A DNA stretch of 64,000 nucleotides from Thalassobius sp002708925 (lineage in GTDB: Bacteria > Pseudomonadota > Alphaproteobacteria > Rhodobacterales > Rhodobacteraceae), in the NCBI RefSeq assembly GCF_049803795.1, contig NZ_JBNAGJ010000005.1:1-64000 (forward strand), written 5' to 3'. Under the pieces are notes generated by a model that had not been told where the DNA came from, did no database searches, and was given only the letters and a program-made list of their open reading frames with translations. A program made the translations under genes and the position numbers. Shown here piece by piece: positions 25,389 to 32,113 of the stretch (position 1 is its first letter; each line of letters opens with the position of its first letter).

Positions 25389-26501
25389 TCAGAATGGCCC
25401 GTCTTCCAGCACGCCGTCGGCGCTCATTTGCGCATAAAGCAGCCCCTCGCGCAGGCCGCGATCGGCGACAGACAGCCGATCCGTGGGCCAGCAGCGCAGC
25501 AGCGCCTGCAAAATCGCCGCGCCCGACATGATCAGCGCCTGACGGTCCTGCCCGATACGCGGATCGCGCCGCCGCCCGCTGGGGCCCAGTTTCAGATAGC
25601 CCCTGATCACCTTGTCGATCTGATCCGAGGTCATCCGCAGCCCGTCCACCTTGGTTCGGTCATAGCGTTTCAGCCCCAGATGCGAGGCGGCAACCGTCGT
25701 CACCGTGCCGCTGGTGCCGACGATCTGGAACCCGTTGGTCGCGTGCTCATCGGCATAGGGGGCGAATTCGGCCAGGTTTTCCTCGAAGAACCAGCTCATC
25801 AGGGCAAAGCGGGCGGCGTCATCCTCAACATCGTTGAACTGATCGCGCAGGGTGGCCACGCCCAGCGGCACGCTGATCCAATCCACAACCTTGGCGGCGG
25901 GGAAGGGGCTGTTTTGCGGGTGGAACCCGGCGTGCAGCCGCATGATCGCGCGCGGCCGGTCGCGGCGCGGGACTGAGCTCAGATCAATCCACACCAGCTC
26001 GGTCGAGCCCCCGCCAATATCGACCACCAGCAATTGCTGCGTGCGGGTGCTGACCAGCGGCGCGCAGGAAATCACGGCCAGGCGGGCCTCTTCTTCGGGT
26101 TGGATGATTTCAAGCGTCAGGCCGGTTTCGCGGCGAACCTTCTTGATGAATTCACCCGCGTTGGTGGCGCGCCGGCAGGCCTCGGTGGCGACCAGGCGCA
26201 TCCGTTTGACCTTGTGCCGTTTCAGTTTCTGGTGACAGATACGCAGCGCCTGCACCGTGCGCCCCATCGAGGCACGGCTAAGCCGTCCCGTGCTTTCGAG
26301 CCCCGCGCCCAGTTGCACGGATTTCGAGAAACTATCGACCACATGAAACTGACTGCCCTTGGGCTGGGCAATCAACATGCGGCAACTGTTCGTACCCAGA
26401 TCCAGCGCGGCATACAGCTCGGCCGGATCAGGCGGTTTTGGCGCGGGGCTCTCAACCGGCTTCGGGAATGCGCCCGCACCTGTGGGACGCTTGGGCGCCA
26501 T
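25389..26501 (-). CDS. Ppx/GppA family phosphatase
   Basis: Exopolyphosphatase/pppGpp phosphatase family, 370 aa. The ASKHA fold motifs are clear: ALDLGTNSCRMLIAQP (phosphate 1), VVDIGGGSTELVWI and the IVGTSGTVTTVAA block. A proline-rich N-terminal extension of about 30 residues precedes the fold. The C-terminal HD-like domain of long PPX enzymes is absent, so it is the short form. Substrate may be polyphosphate or pppGpp. First gene of the minus-strand set with lysE and rlmE; divergent from the one-carbon cluster. Confidence 0.92.
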   Translation of the reverse strand: MAPKRPTGAGAFPKPVESPAPKPPDPAELYAALDLGTNSCRMLIAQPKGSQFHVVDSFSKSVQLGAGLESTGRLSRASMGRTVQALRICHQKLKRHKVKRMRLVATEACRRATNAGEFIKKVRRETGLTLEIIQPEEEARLAVISCAPLVSTRTQQLLVVDIGGGSTELVWIDLSSVPRRDRPRAIMRLHAGFHPQNSPFPAAKVVDWISVPLGVATLRDQFNDVEDDAARFALMSWFFEENLAEFAPYADEHATNGFQIVGTSGTVTTVAASHLGLKRYDRTKVDGLRMTSDQIDKVIRGYLKLGPSGRRRDPRIGQDRQALIMSGAAILQALLRCWPTDRLSVADRGLREGLLYAQMSADGVLEDGPF

Positions 26502-26677
26502 GACTACACGCCCTCCATTTCAAGTTACCTTTAACGTAGTGAACCTGACGCGCGCGCGCAAGCACCGGCGTGGGGCTCATGATCATCTTTAGGATTTTTC
26601 CAATGCCGGGTGCTGGTGCTTTGGGGGGCGAAGCGGATAGAACCGTGGACGTCGCAGAGCGTGGTCTTTCTGTCGAA

Positions 26678-26706
26678 AACGGCCCTTTTGTCGCAAGAGG
26701 GCTGTT
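26678..26706 (+). promoter_or_regulatory. Stem-loop in the leader of the one-carbon cluster
   Basis: A near-perfect 13-bp stem (arms AACGGCCCTTTTG and CAAGAGGGCTGTT, with two G-T pairs) closed by a 3-base loop TCG. It lies 37 bases before the ATG of the first gene of the cluster and is not followed by a T run. It could be a 5' mRNA control element. No known riboswitch class was recognised. Confidence 0.4.
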
Positions 26707-26743
26707 CTACAGATGGATCACAGGAAACAGGGGAATCATTCGC

Positions 26744-27040
26744 ATGGCTGACGTCACCATTGTTTATTGGCGGGATATTCCGGCGCAGGTGATCGTGGGC
26801 AAGGGCCGCCGGGGCGCGAAAAAGCCGCTTTCGGAACGGTTCGAACAGGCGATTGACCGCGCTGCCATGAAGGTCGGGGCCTCGGATACCGATGCCTATC
26901 TGGCCGAATGGCGCAAGGCCGCCCCCTATCCGGTCGAGGGCGTGCCCTCGGAGATTGTCGAGGCCGAGGCCGCACGGCTGGAGGCCGAATATGATCAGGA
27001 TCGCCTGAAGGCGCTGATCGCCAATGACGGATGGGCATGA
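26744..27040 (+). CDS. Virulence-factor-domain small protein of one-carbon cluster
   Basis: 98 aa, MADVTIVYWRDIPAQVIVGKGRRGAKKPLSERF..., matching the short proteins annotated as virulence factor (a Pfam name, not a shown role) that roseobacters encode next to a methylenetetrahydrofolate reductase homologue and a methyltetrahydrofolate:cobalamin methyltransferase. The ATG at 26744 has an AGGGGA Shine-Dalgarno about 10 bases upstream; the longer open frame from 26570 reads through leader sequence. Soluble, charged, no signal peptide. Its partnership with the next two enzymes is inferred from gene order. Confidence 0.8.
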   Translation: MADVTIVYWRDIPAQVIVGKGRRGAKKPLSERFEQAIDRAAMKVGASDTDAYLAEWRKAAPYPVEGVPSEIVEAEAARLEAEYDQDRLKALIANDGWA

Positions 27041-27066
27041 CCCCCGCTGCGATAATGGAGGCCGTG

Positions 27067-27993
27067 ATGGCTTTGCTGAATTTCAGAAAACGCGATCAGG
27101 CGGCGCTGCCCGTCGATCCCCGGACCGAGACCTTTTTGAAGGGGTTCTCGATTGAGGTGATGCCGCGTACGGCCGAAAAGATTGATGATTTTCGGGGTCT
27201 TCTGCCGCGTGGCACCCGTGTCTATATCGCCCATATCGACGGCACCCCGATCGAGGACATGGTTACAACCGCCGCGCGCCTGTCGGACGAGGGCTTTGAT
27301 GTGATGCCGCATTTTCCGGCGCGGATCATCCCCGATCCCGCCACGCTGGAAAACTGGATCAACCGCTATCAGACCGAGGCAGGCGTGACCCAGGCGCTGC
27401 TACTGGCGGGCGGCGTGGCGCAGCCTCATGGCGATTTCCATTCCTCGATGCAGCTGCTGGAAACGGGCTTGTTTGACCGCGCTGGTTTCAAGCGCCTGCA
27501 TGTCGCCGGCCACCCCGAGGGCAACCGGGACATCGACCCGGACGGCAGCGATACATTGGTGATGGAGGCGCTGCGCTGGAAACAGGCATTTTCCGAACGC
27601 ACCGATGCGAAGATGGCCATCGCCACACAATTCTGTTTCGACGCGCAGCCCGTCATCGACTGGGCGAACCGGCTTAGCGCCGAGGACATCGAGCTGCCCA
27701 TCCATATCGGTATCGCCGGCCCTGCGAAGCTGCAAACCCTGATCAAATTCGCTATCGCCTGCGGGGTGGGCCCCTCGCTGAAGGTGCTGCAAAAACGCGC
27801 GATGGATGTGTCCAAGCTGCTGCTGCCCTACGAGCCGACCGATCTGATCGGCCAGCTGGCCGCGCATAAGGCCGACAATCCCGCCTGCAATATCACGCAT
27901 GTTCACCTGTTTCCGCTGGGGGGGATCAAGACCTCGGCCCAGTGGACGCAGGATCACGGCGGCGCCTCGGGCGTTCCGGCAGGAGCAGCCTGA
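27067..27993 (+). CDS. Methylenetetrahydrofolate reductase family protein
   Basis: 308 aa from ATG 27067, chosen because GGAGG stands 5 bases before it; ATGs at 27031, 27037 and 27055 are poorer. It has a TIM-barrel MTHFR-like sequence: FSIEVMPRTAEKIDDF (folate/FAD barrel start), YIAHIDGTPIEDMVTTAARL, MPHFPARIIPD, LLLAGGVAQPHGDFHSSMQLLETGLF, HVAGHPEGNRDID and the late TQFCFDAQ. It diverges from canonical MetF, and this branch usually accompanies demethylation of methylated amines or betaine in marine bacteria. It likely interconverts methyl- and methylene-THF. It lies between the small virulence-factor-domain protein and the corrinoid methyltransferase. Confidence 0.87.
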   Translation: MALLNFRKRDQAALPVDPRTETFLKGFSIEVMPRTAEKIDDFRGLLPRGTRVYIAHIDGTPIEDMVTTAARLSDEGFDVMPHFPARIIPDPATLENWINRYQTEAGVTQALLLAGGVAQPHGDFHSSMQLLETGLFDRAGFKRLHVAGHPEGNRDIDPDGSDTLVMEALRWKQAFSERTDAKMAIATQFCFDAQPVIDWANRLSAEDIELPIHIGIAGPAKLQTLIKFAIACGVGPSLKVLQKRAMDVSKLLLPYEPTDLIGQLAAHKADNPACNITHVHLFPLGGIKTSAQWTQDHGGASGVPAGAA

Positions 27994-28102
27994 ACCATGG
28001 CACCCGAGCGGGCGCATATCCTGCGGCTTTGGCTGCCGTTTGGGGATCCGGGGAAACGCGGGTATACTGGCTCTATTAAGTTCATTACTTTTGGAGCCCG
28101 TC

Positions 28103-28528
28103 ATGACCATTCGCCTCATGGCCGCAGTTTTCCTGGCCCTGATCCCAGCCTGCCGGGGGCAGGCGCAGCAGGCCTATCCCGTGCCCAATCTGGCCGGGCA
28201 ATGGCGCTGCGTGTCCAATTCGCCCGCCGTGTCGATCGACGTCTATTTGCAGGTCTATCCCAATCAGCAATTGCAGGGGCAGGGCACCGTCGTTTATCCC
28301 GCCACCAGCCGGATTTACAACGTGCAGGGCCCCGGCACCTGGACGGTCGCGCCGCCCGATCAGCAATATCCGCAATGGCTGATCCGGTTCCAGCTGGTGC
28401 CGCAGGGCAATCACGCGTCCTTTTCGATTTTTGCGCGCCCAACGGGCGAGCCGAACGGGCTGTACAACAGTTTCTACAATCCTCAGACCGGGCACGTGGT
28501 GGAAACCAGCTGCGCGCGTCTGGGCTGA
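28103..28528 (+). CDS. Secreted small protein, unknown function
   Basis: 141 aa. N-terminal signal peptide MTIRLMAAVFLALIPACRGQAQQ (hydrophobic core plus a Cys at 17, so lipoprotein or Sec cleavage), then a mature region with WRCVSNSPAVSIDVYLQVYPN and several aromatic beta-type strands and a C-terminal Cys, giving one possible disulphide. The ATG has a GGAG Shine-Dalgarno 7 bases upstream. It interrupts the one-carbon cluster, but nothing in it suggests a folate role. Unrecognised family. Confidence 0.75.
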   Translation: MTIRLMAAVFLALIPACRGQAQQAYPVPNLAGQWRCVSNSPAVSIDVYLQVYPNQQLQGQGTVVYPATSRIYNVQGPGTWTVAPPDQQYPQWLIRFQLVPQGNHASFSIFARPTGEPNGLYNSFYNPQTGHVVETSCARLG

Positions 28529-28607
28529 GCACCTCCTTGAATTCGGCCCCAGGCCCCGCCGCAGCTGCGCGCGGGTGGGCCAGCTATGTCCATGAAAAGG
28601 ATCAGAC

Positions 28608-29687
28608 ATGACCCGCACCATCGTAGAATCCAAAACCAAGACCGCGATCATCGGTTTCGATCAGCCCTTCTGTGTGATCGGCGAGCGGATCAACCCCACG
28701 GGCCGCAAGAAACTGGCCGCCGAACTGGAGATGGACGATTTCACCACGGTTGAGGCCGACGCCGTGGCGCAGGTTCTGGCGGGGGCAACGGTGCTGGACA
28801 TCAACTCGGGCGCGGTGTTTTCCAACAAAATGGCCGAGGACGAGCGCTATGCCGACAATAACTTTGTCGAGCCGCCGCTGATGAAGGCTCTGATCGAGCG
28901 CGTGCAGGCCATTGTGGATGTGCCCTTGTGCATCGACAGCTCGGTGCCCGGCGCGCTGGAGGAAGGCCTGAAAGCCGCCGAAGGCCGCCCGCTGCTGAAC
29001 TCGGTCACCGGCGAAGAGGAACGGCTGGAACTGGTGCTGCCGCTGGTCAAGAAATACAACGTGCCCGTCGTGGCCATTTCCAACGATGACACCGGCATTT
29101 CCGAAGACCCCGACGTGCGCTTTGCCGTGGCCAAGAAAATCGTGGAGCGCGCCGCCGATTTCGGCATTCCGGCGCATGACATCGTGGTGGATCCGCTGGT
29201 GATGCCCATCGGGGCCATGGCCACGGCGGGCAATCAGGTCTTTACCTTGGTGCGCCGCCTGCGGGACGAGCTGGGCGTGAACACCACTTGCGGGGCGTCG
29301 AATATCTCGTTCGGGCTGCCGAACCGGCATGGGATCAACAATGCTTTCCTGCCGATGGCGATGACGGCGGGGATGACCTCGGCTATCATGAACCCGGTCG
29401 CTTTGCCCATTGGCCCCAAGAAAATCGCCGAGAAAAAGGCCGAAGTCGAAGCCGCCGGGATCATCCTGCCCGAAGGCATGGACGATGAGGCCTTTGTGAC
29501 GATATTCGGCATGGGCTCGACCAAGCCGCGCGCGGGCAAGGAAATGGAGGCCATCCGCGCCGCCAACCTGCTGACCAACAACGATCCGCACGGTGCCGAA
29601 TGGATCAGATCGAACAAGTCCCCGGACGAGGCCGCCGCCGGAGGCCGCGGAGGGCGCCGGGGCGGGGGGCGCCGCCGTCGCGGCTAA
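28608..29687 (+). CDS. Methyltetrahydrofolate:cobalamin methyltransferase (pterin-binding)
   Basis: 359 aa. The pterin-binding TIM barrel opens IGFDQPFCVIGERINPTGRKK, with DINSGAVF, CIDSSVPGALEEGLK, LLNSVTGEEE, VVAISNDDTGIS, and the Asn-rich GASNISFGLPNRHGINNAFL block conserved in MetH-type and MtgA/MtvA-type methyl transferases. It moves methyl groups between THF and a corrinoid protein; a corrinoid protein gene is not in the cluster. The C-terminus ends in a glycine/arginine-rich tail (about 340-359, GGRGGRRGGGRRRRG) unusual for an enzyme of this fold. Confidence 0.9.
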   Translation: MTRTIVESKTKTAIIGFDQPFCVIGERINPTGRKKLAAELEMDDFTTVEADAVAQVLAGATVLDINSGAVFSNKMAEDERYADNNFVEPPLMKALIERVQAIVDVPLCIDSSVPGALEEGLKAAEGRPLLNSVTGEEERLELVLPLVKKYNVPVVAISNDDTGISEDPDVRFAVAKKIVERAADFGIPAHDIVVDPLVMPIGAMATAGNQVFTLVRRLRDELGVNTTCGASNISFGLPNRHGINNAFLPMAMTAGMTSAIMNPVALPIGPKKIAEKKAEVEAAGIILPEGMDDEAFVTIFGMGSTKPRAGKEMEAIRAANLLTNNDPHGAEWIRSNKSPDEAAAGGRGGRRGGGRRRRG

Positions 29688-29781
29688 GCGTTTCTGCCGG
29701 TTTGTGAAGGGCCTCGCATCTGCGGGGCCTTTTGCTTTGCGTCGGGGCGCGTTAGCGTGCAAAGCAACAAAAGGAGCGCGC

Positions 29782-30726
29782 ATGTACACACTGGTCGGAG
29801 ATTTCGGGGGCACCAATTGCCGGCTGGGGCTGGCGCAGGGAACGCGCCTTTTGCCGGACAGTCTGCGCGCCTATGTGAATGTCGATTTCGGCCAGCCGGG
29901 CGATGTGTTGCGGCACTATCTGGATCAGATGCGCGGGCCGGAGATACACCGGCTGTGTCTTGGTGCGGCGGGGCCGGTTCAGGGGGGGCGCGTCACCCTG
30001 ACGAATTACCCCTGGACGCTGCTGCAAAAGGACGTGGCCGGCGCCACCGGGGCCGGGCAGGTGCTGTTTCTGAACGATTTGCAGGCGCAGGGCTATGCGT
30101 TGCATGGCCTTGAGGCCTCGGATCTGTCCCCCATTCTTGGCCCTGTTTCGGGCGCGGAAAATAACCCCGATGCGGCGCGGTTGATCGTGGCCATCGGTAC
30201 GGGGGTGAACGCCGCCGTGGCCCATCGGCAGGGCGCGCGCCTGTTCGTGCCAGCGTCGGAAGCGGGTCATATGGCGTTCGGTGCGGCCGATGAAACCGAT
30301 CTGAAACTCGCGGCTCGCCTGCGCAGGGAACTGGGGCACACCCCGATCGAGGCAATCCTGAGCGGCGATGGGCTGGCCCGGCTCTGGGCGTTTTTTGGCG
30401 GGGCCGAGGGGGGCTCGGGCCGGGATGTCACAGCAGCCCTTGCGGCGGGCGAGGATGCGGCGCACAGGGCGGCACAGCGCTTTGCCGCGCATCTGGCACG
30501 CTATTGCGCGGACCTGGCGCTGGTGCATCTGCCGATGGGCGGGATTTACCTGGCGGGCAGTGTGGGGAACGCTTTGGCCGGGTATCTGAAAACCCCGGAC
30601 TTCGCCGCGGCATTCCGCAGGCCGGGCCCGTATCGGCCGCTGCTGAGCGCGATTCCCATCTACGCGGTTCCCGATGCGCCGCTGACGCTACAAGGATGCG
30701 CGATTGCGGCGGGGCAGGCTGGCTAG
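29782..30726 (+). CDS. glk: Glucokinase
   Basis: ATP-dependent glucose phosphorylation, cytosolic, proteobacterial glucokinase family. 314 aa from ATG 29782 (AAGGAG before it). Seen: the phosphate loop LVGDFGGTNCRLGLA, the LCLGAAGPVQGG and LTNYPWTL segments, the FLNDLQAQGYAL glucose-site Asn-Asp, GTGVNAAVAH, and EAGHMAFG. The stop shares a CTAG tetranucleotide (30723-30726) with the convergent LuxR-type regulator gene. The 94-base gap after the methyltransferase suggests separate expression. Confidence 0.95.
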   Translation: MYTLVGDFGGTNCRLGLAQGTRLLPDSLRAYVNVDFGQPGDVLRHYLDQMRGPEIHRLCLGAAGPVQGGRVTLTNYPWTLLQKDVAGATGAGQVLFLNDLQAQGYALHGLEASDLSPILGPVSGAENNPDAARLIVAIGTGVNAAVAHRQGARLFVPASEAGHMAFGAADETDLKLAARLRRELGHTPIEAILSGDGLARLWAFFGGAEGGSGRDVTAALAAGEDAAHRAAQRFAAHLARYCADLALVHLPMGGIYLAGSVGNALAGYLKTPDFAAAFRRPGPYRPLLSAIPIYAVPDAPLTLQGCAIAAGQAG

Positions 30727-31331
30727 ATCAGGTTCAGATCGCGCCCCATCATGGCGGCATGGGTGCGGTTGCGCGCGTTCAGTTTGCGGCTGAGCGTCTT
30801 GACATGCAGCTTGATCGTCACCTCTTGCAGGTCCAGGTCTCGGGCGATTTCCTTGTTCGATTTGCCATCGCACAACCCGCGCAGCACATCGCGTTCGCGC
30901 GGTGTCAGATGCGGGGCATCGGGGTGGGTGCTTTCGCTTTCCAGGAACTGGCGCGGGGTATAGGTGTCGCCCGCCAGAATGTGCCGCACCGCGCTGATCA
31001 GCGTCTCGGGGGCCATGGTTTTGGGCAAAAAGCCGCGCGCGCCGGATTCCAGAACGCGCCGTGCAATATCAGGCGAGGCCGTGCCCGAGATCATCGCAAC
31101 GGGGAAGGGGGCGTTGGCCTCGATCACCTGGGTCAGGCCTTCGGGCAGTTTCATGCCGGGCATCGTGTAATCCAGCAGCACCAGATCGAACGCCCCATGC
31201 GCCGAGATTTTCCCCATCGCGCCGCTGAGGTCGGAACATTGGGTCAGCTCGAACCCGGCAGAGTTGTGCAGGTAGGCAGCGATGGTGTCGCGAACCAATT
31301 CGTGATCGTCGGCTATCAAAATACGTGTCAT
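30723..31331 (-). CDS. NarL/FixJ-type response regulator (LuxR HTH)
   Basis: 202 aa. Receiver domain (about 1-120) with ADDHE, Asp54 (LLDYTMPGMKL) and the Lys in FLPKTM; C-terminal LuxR-type helix-turn-helix (about 135-200, LTPRERDVLRGLCDGKSNKEIARDLDLQ...VKLHVKTLSRKL). It is a DNA-binding transcription factor. Divergent from a periplasmic protein and a hybrid histidine kinase with an HPt-like end, the likely donor of its phosphate. Ends in a 4-base stop overlap with glk. The inverted repeat at 31424-31452 in the shared intergenic region is a natural binding-site candidate. Confidence 0.94.
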   Translation of the reverse strand: MTRILIADDHELVRDTIAAYLHNSAGFELTQCSDLSGAMGKISAHGAFDLVLLDYTMPGMKLPEGLTQVIEANAPFPVAMISGTASPDIARRVLESGARGFLPKTMAPETLISAVRHILAGDTYTPRQFLESESTHPDAPHLTPRERDVLRGLCDGKSNKEIARDLDLQEVTIKLHVKTLSRKLNARNRTHAAMMGRDLNLI

Positions 31332-31423
31332 ATCAATTTTATGGGCAATTACGCGCCCTTTGAGTGAGTGGGGCTCAGAACGGGATTCTGAAAACTGGAA
31401 TGAACAGGATGTGGTGCGCAGAG

Positions 31424-31452
31424 TATAGCCTATCCATTTGCATAGGGCTATA
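31424..31452. promoter_or_regulatory. Inverted repeat between response regulator and SUOX-like gene
   Basis: TATAGCC-TAT and ATA-GGGCTATA arms around a short centre, 29 bases overall with a one-base bulge. It sits near the middle of the 176-base divergent region, a position suited to dual control of both transcripts. Candidate operator for the LuxR-type regulator or an unlinked repressor. Confidence 0.4.
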
Positions 31453-31507
31453 GACCTGTTCGCCTGCGCAAGTCACAACCTAAAAGCACTGAGTCTGGGG
31501 ATTTACG

Positions 31508-32020
31508 GTGGTTGCGATGGGTTTGAAACAGGTCTTGGCCGGGATGATTGCGCTGGTGCTGGCTCTTGGCGTTGCCAATGCCGAAGATGCGCCCGAATCT
31601 CAACCCATGATAGAGGTGGTCTATCTGGATCAGCAGGACCGGCTGCTGAACTCCAGCCAGGTGTCGATGGATGAATTGCTGGCGTTGCCGGCGGCCGAAT
31701 TCACCACGTCGACGATCTGGACCATCGGACCACAGACGTTTCGCGGTGTCTGGCTGTCGGATCTGATGGAGTATCTGAAGATCTCTGAGGGGGAAATCTA
31801 TCTGAGCGCGCTGAACGAATATCTGGTGGAAATCCCCCTGTCCGAGATGTTCCCCGGCGGGCCGCTGGTGGCCTATGAACGCAACGGTGCCCCAATGGGC
31901 GCGCGGGACAAGGGGCCTTTGTGGGTCGTTTTTCCGTATGATTCCGATGAACGCTTCCGTGCGGAATCCGTGTACGCCCAGAGCATTTGGCAAATGGACC
32001 GGATCGAGGTTTACCAGTAG
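31508..32020 (+). CDS. Exported SUOX-fold-like protein (oxidoreductase molybdopterin-binding domain-like)
   Basis: 170 aa from GTG 31508 (GGGGAT about 8 bases upstream); ATG 31517 is an alternative. The signal peptide (MGLKQVLAGMIALVLALGVANA) points to the periplasm. The mature region resembles the sulfite-oxidase/molybdopterin-binding fold: TSTIWTIGPQTFRGVWLSDLMEYLKI...LSALNEYLVEIPLSEMF...MGARDKGPLWVVFPYD, but no Cys is present to ligate molybdenum. Such catalytically empty forms are often encoded before sensor kinases, which suggests a periplasmic sensory partner for the hybrid kinase encoded 93 bases downstream. Ligand unknown. Confidence 0.8.
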   Translation: MVAMGLKQVLAGMIALVLALGVANAEDAPESQPMIEVVYLDQQDRLLNSSQVSMDELLALPAAEFTTSTIWTIGPQTFRGVWLSDLMEYLKISEGEIYLSALNEYLVEIPLSEMFPGGPLVAYERNGAPMGARDKGPLWVVFPYDSDERFRAESVYAQSIWQMDRIEVYQ

Positions 32021-32113
32021 GCTGACCCCGATGTGAAGCAGCCGGTCCTTGTTCGGGGGGCGGAGGCAGGTCAGAAACGGGCCAGAATCAGGGCAGGCCA
32101 ACGGGGCATTGAC

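Noticed and set aside
26502..26743. Known riboswitch (cobalamin, SAM or glycine) before the one-carbon cluster
   Set aside because: No class-defining conserved boxes were seen; only a simple hairpin can be supported.
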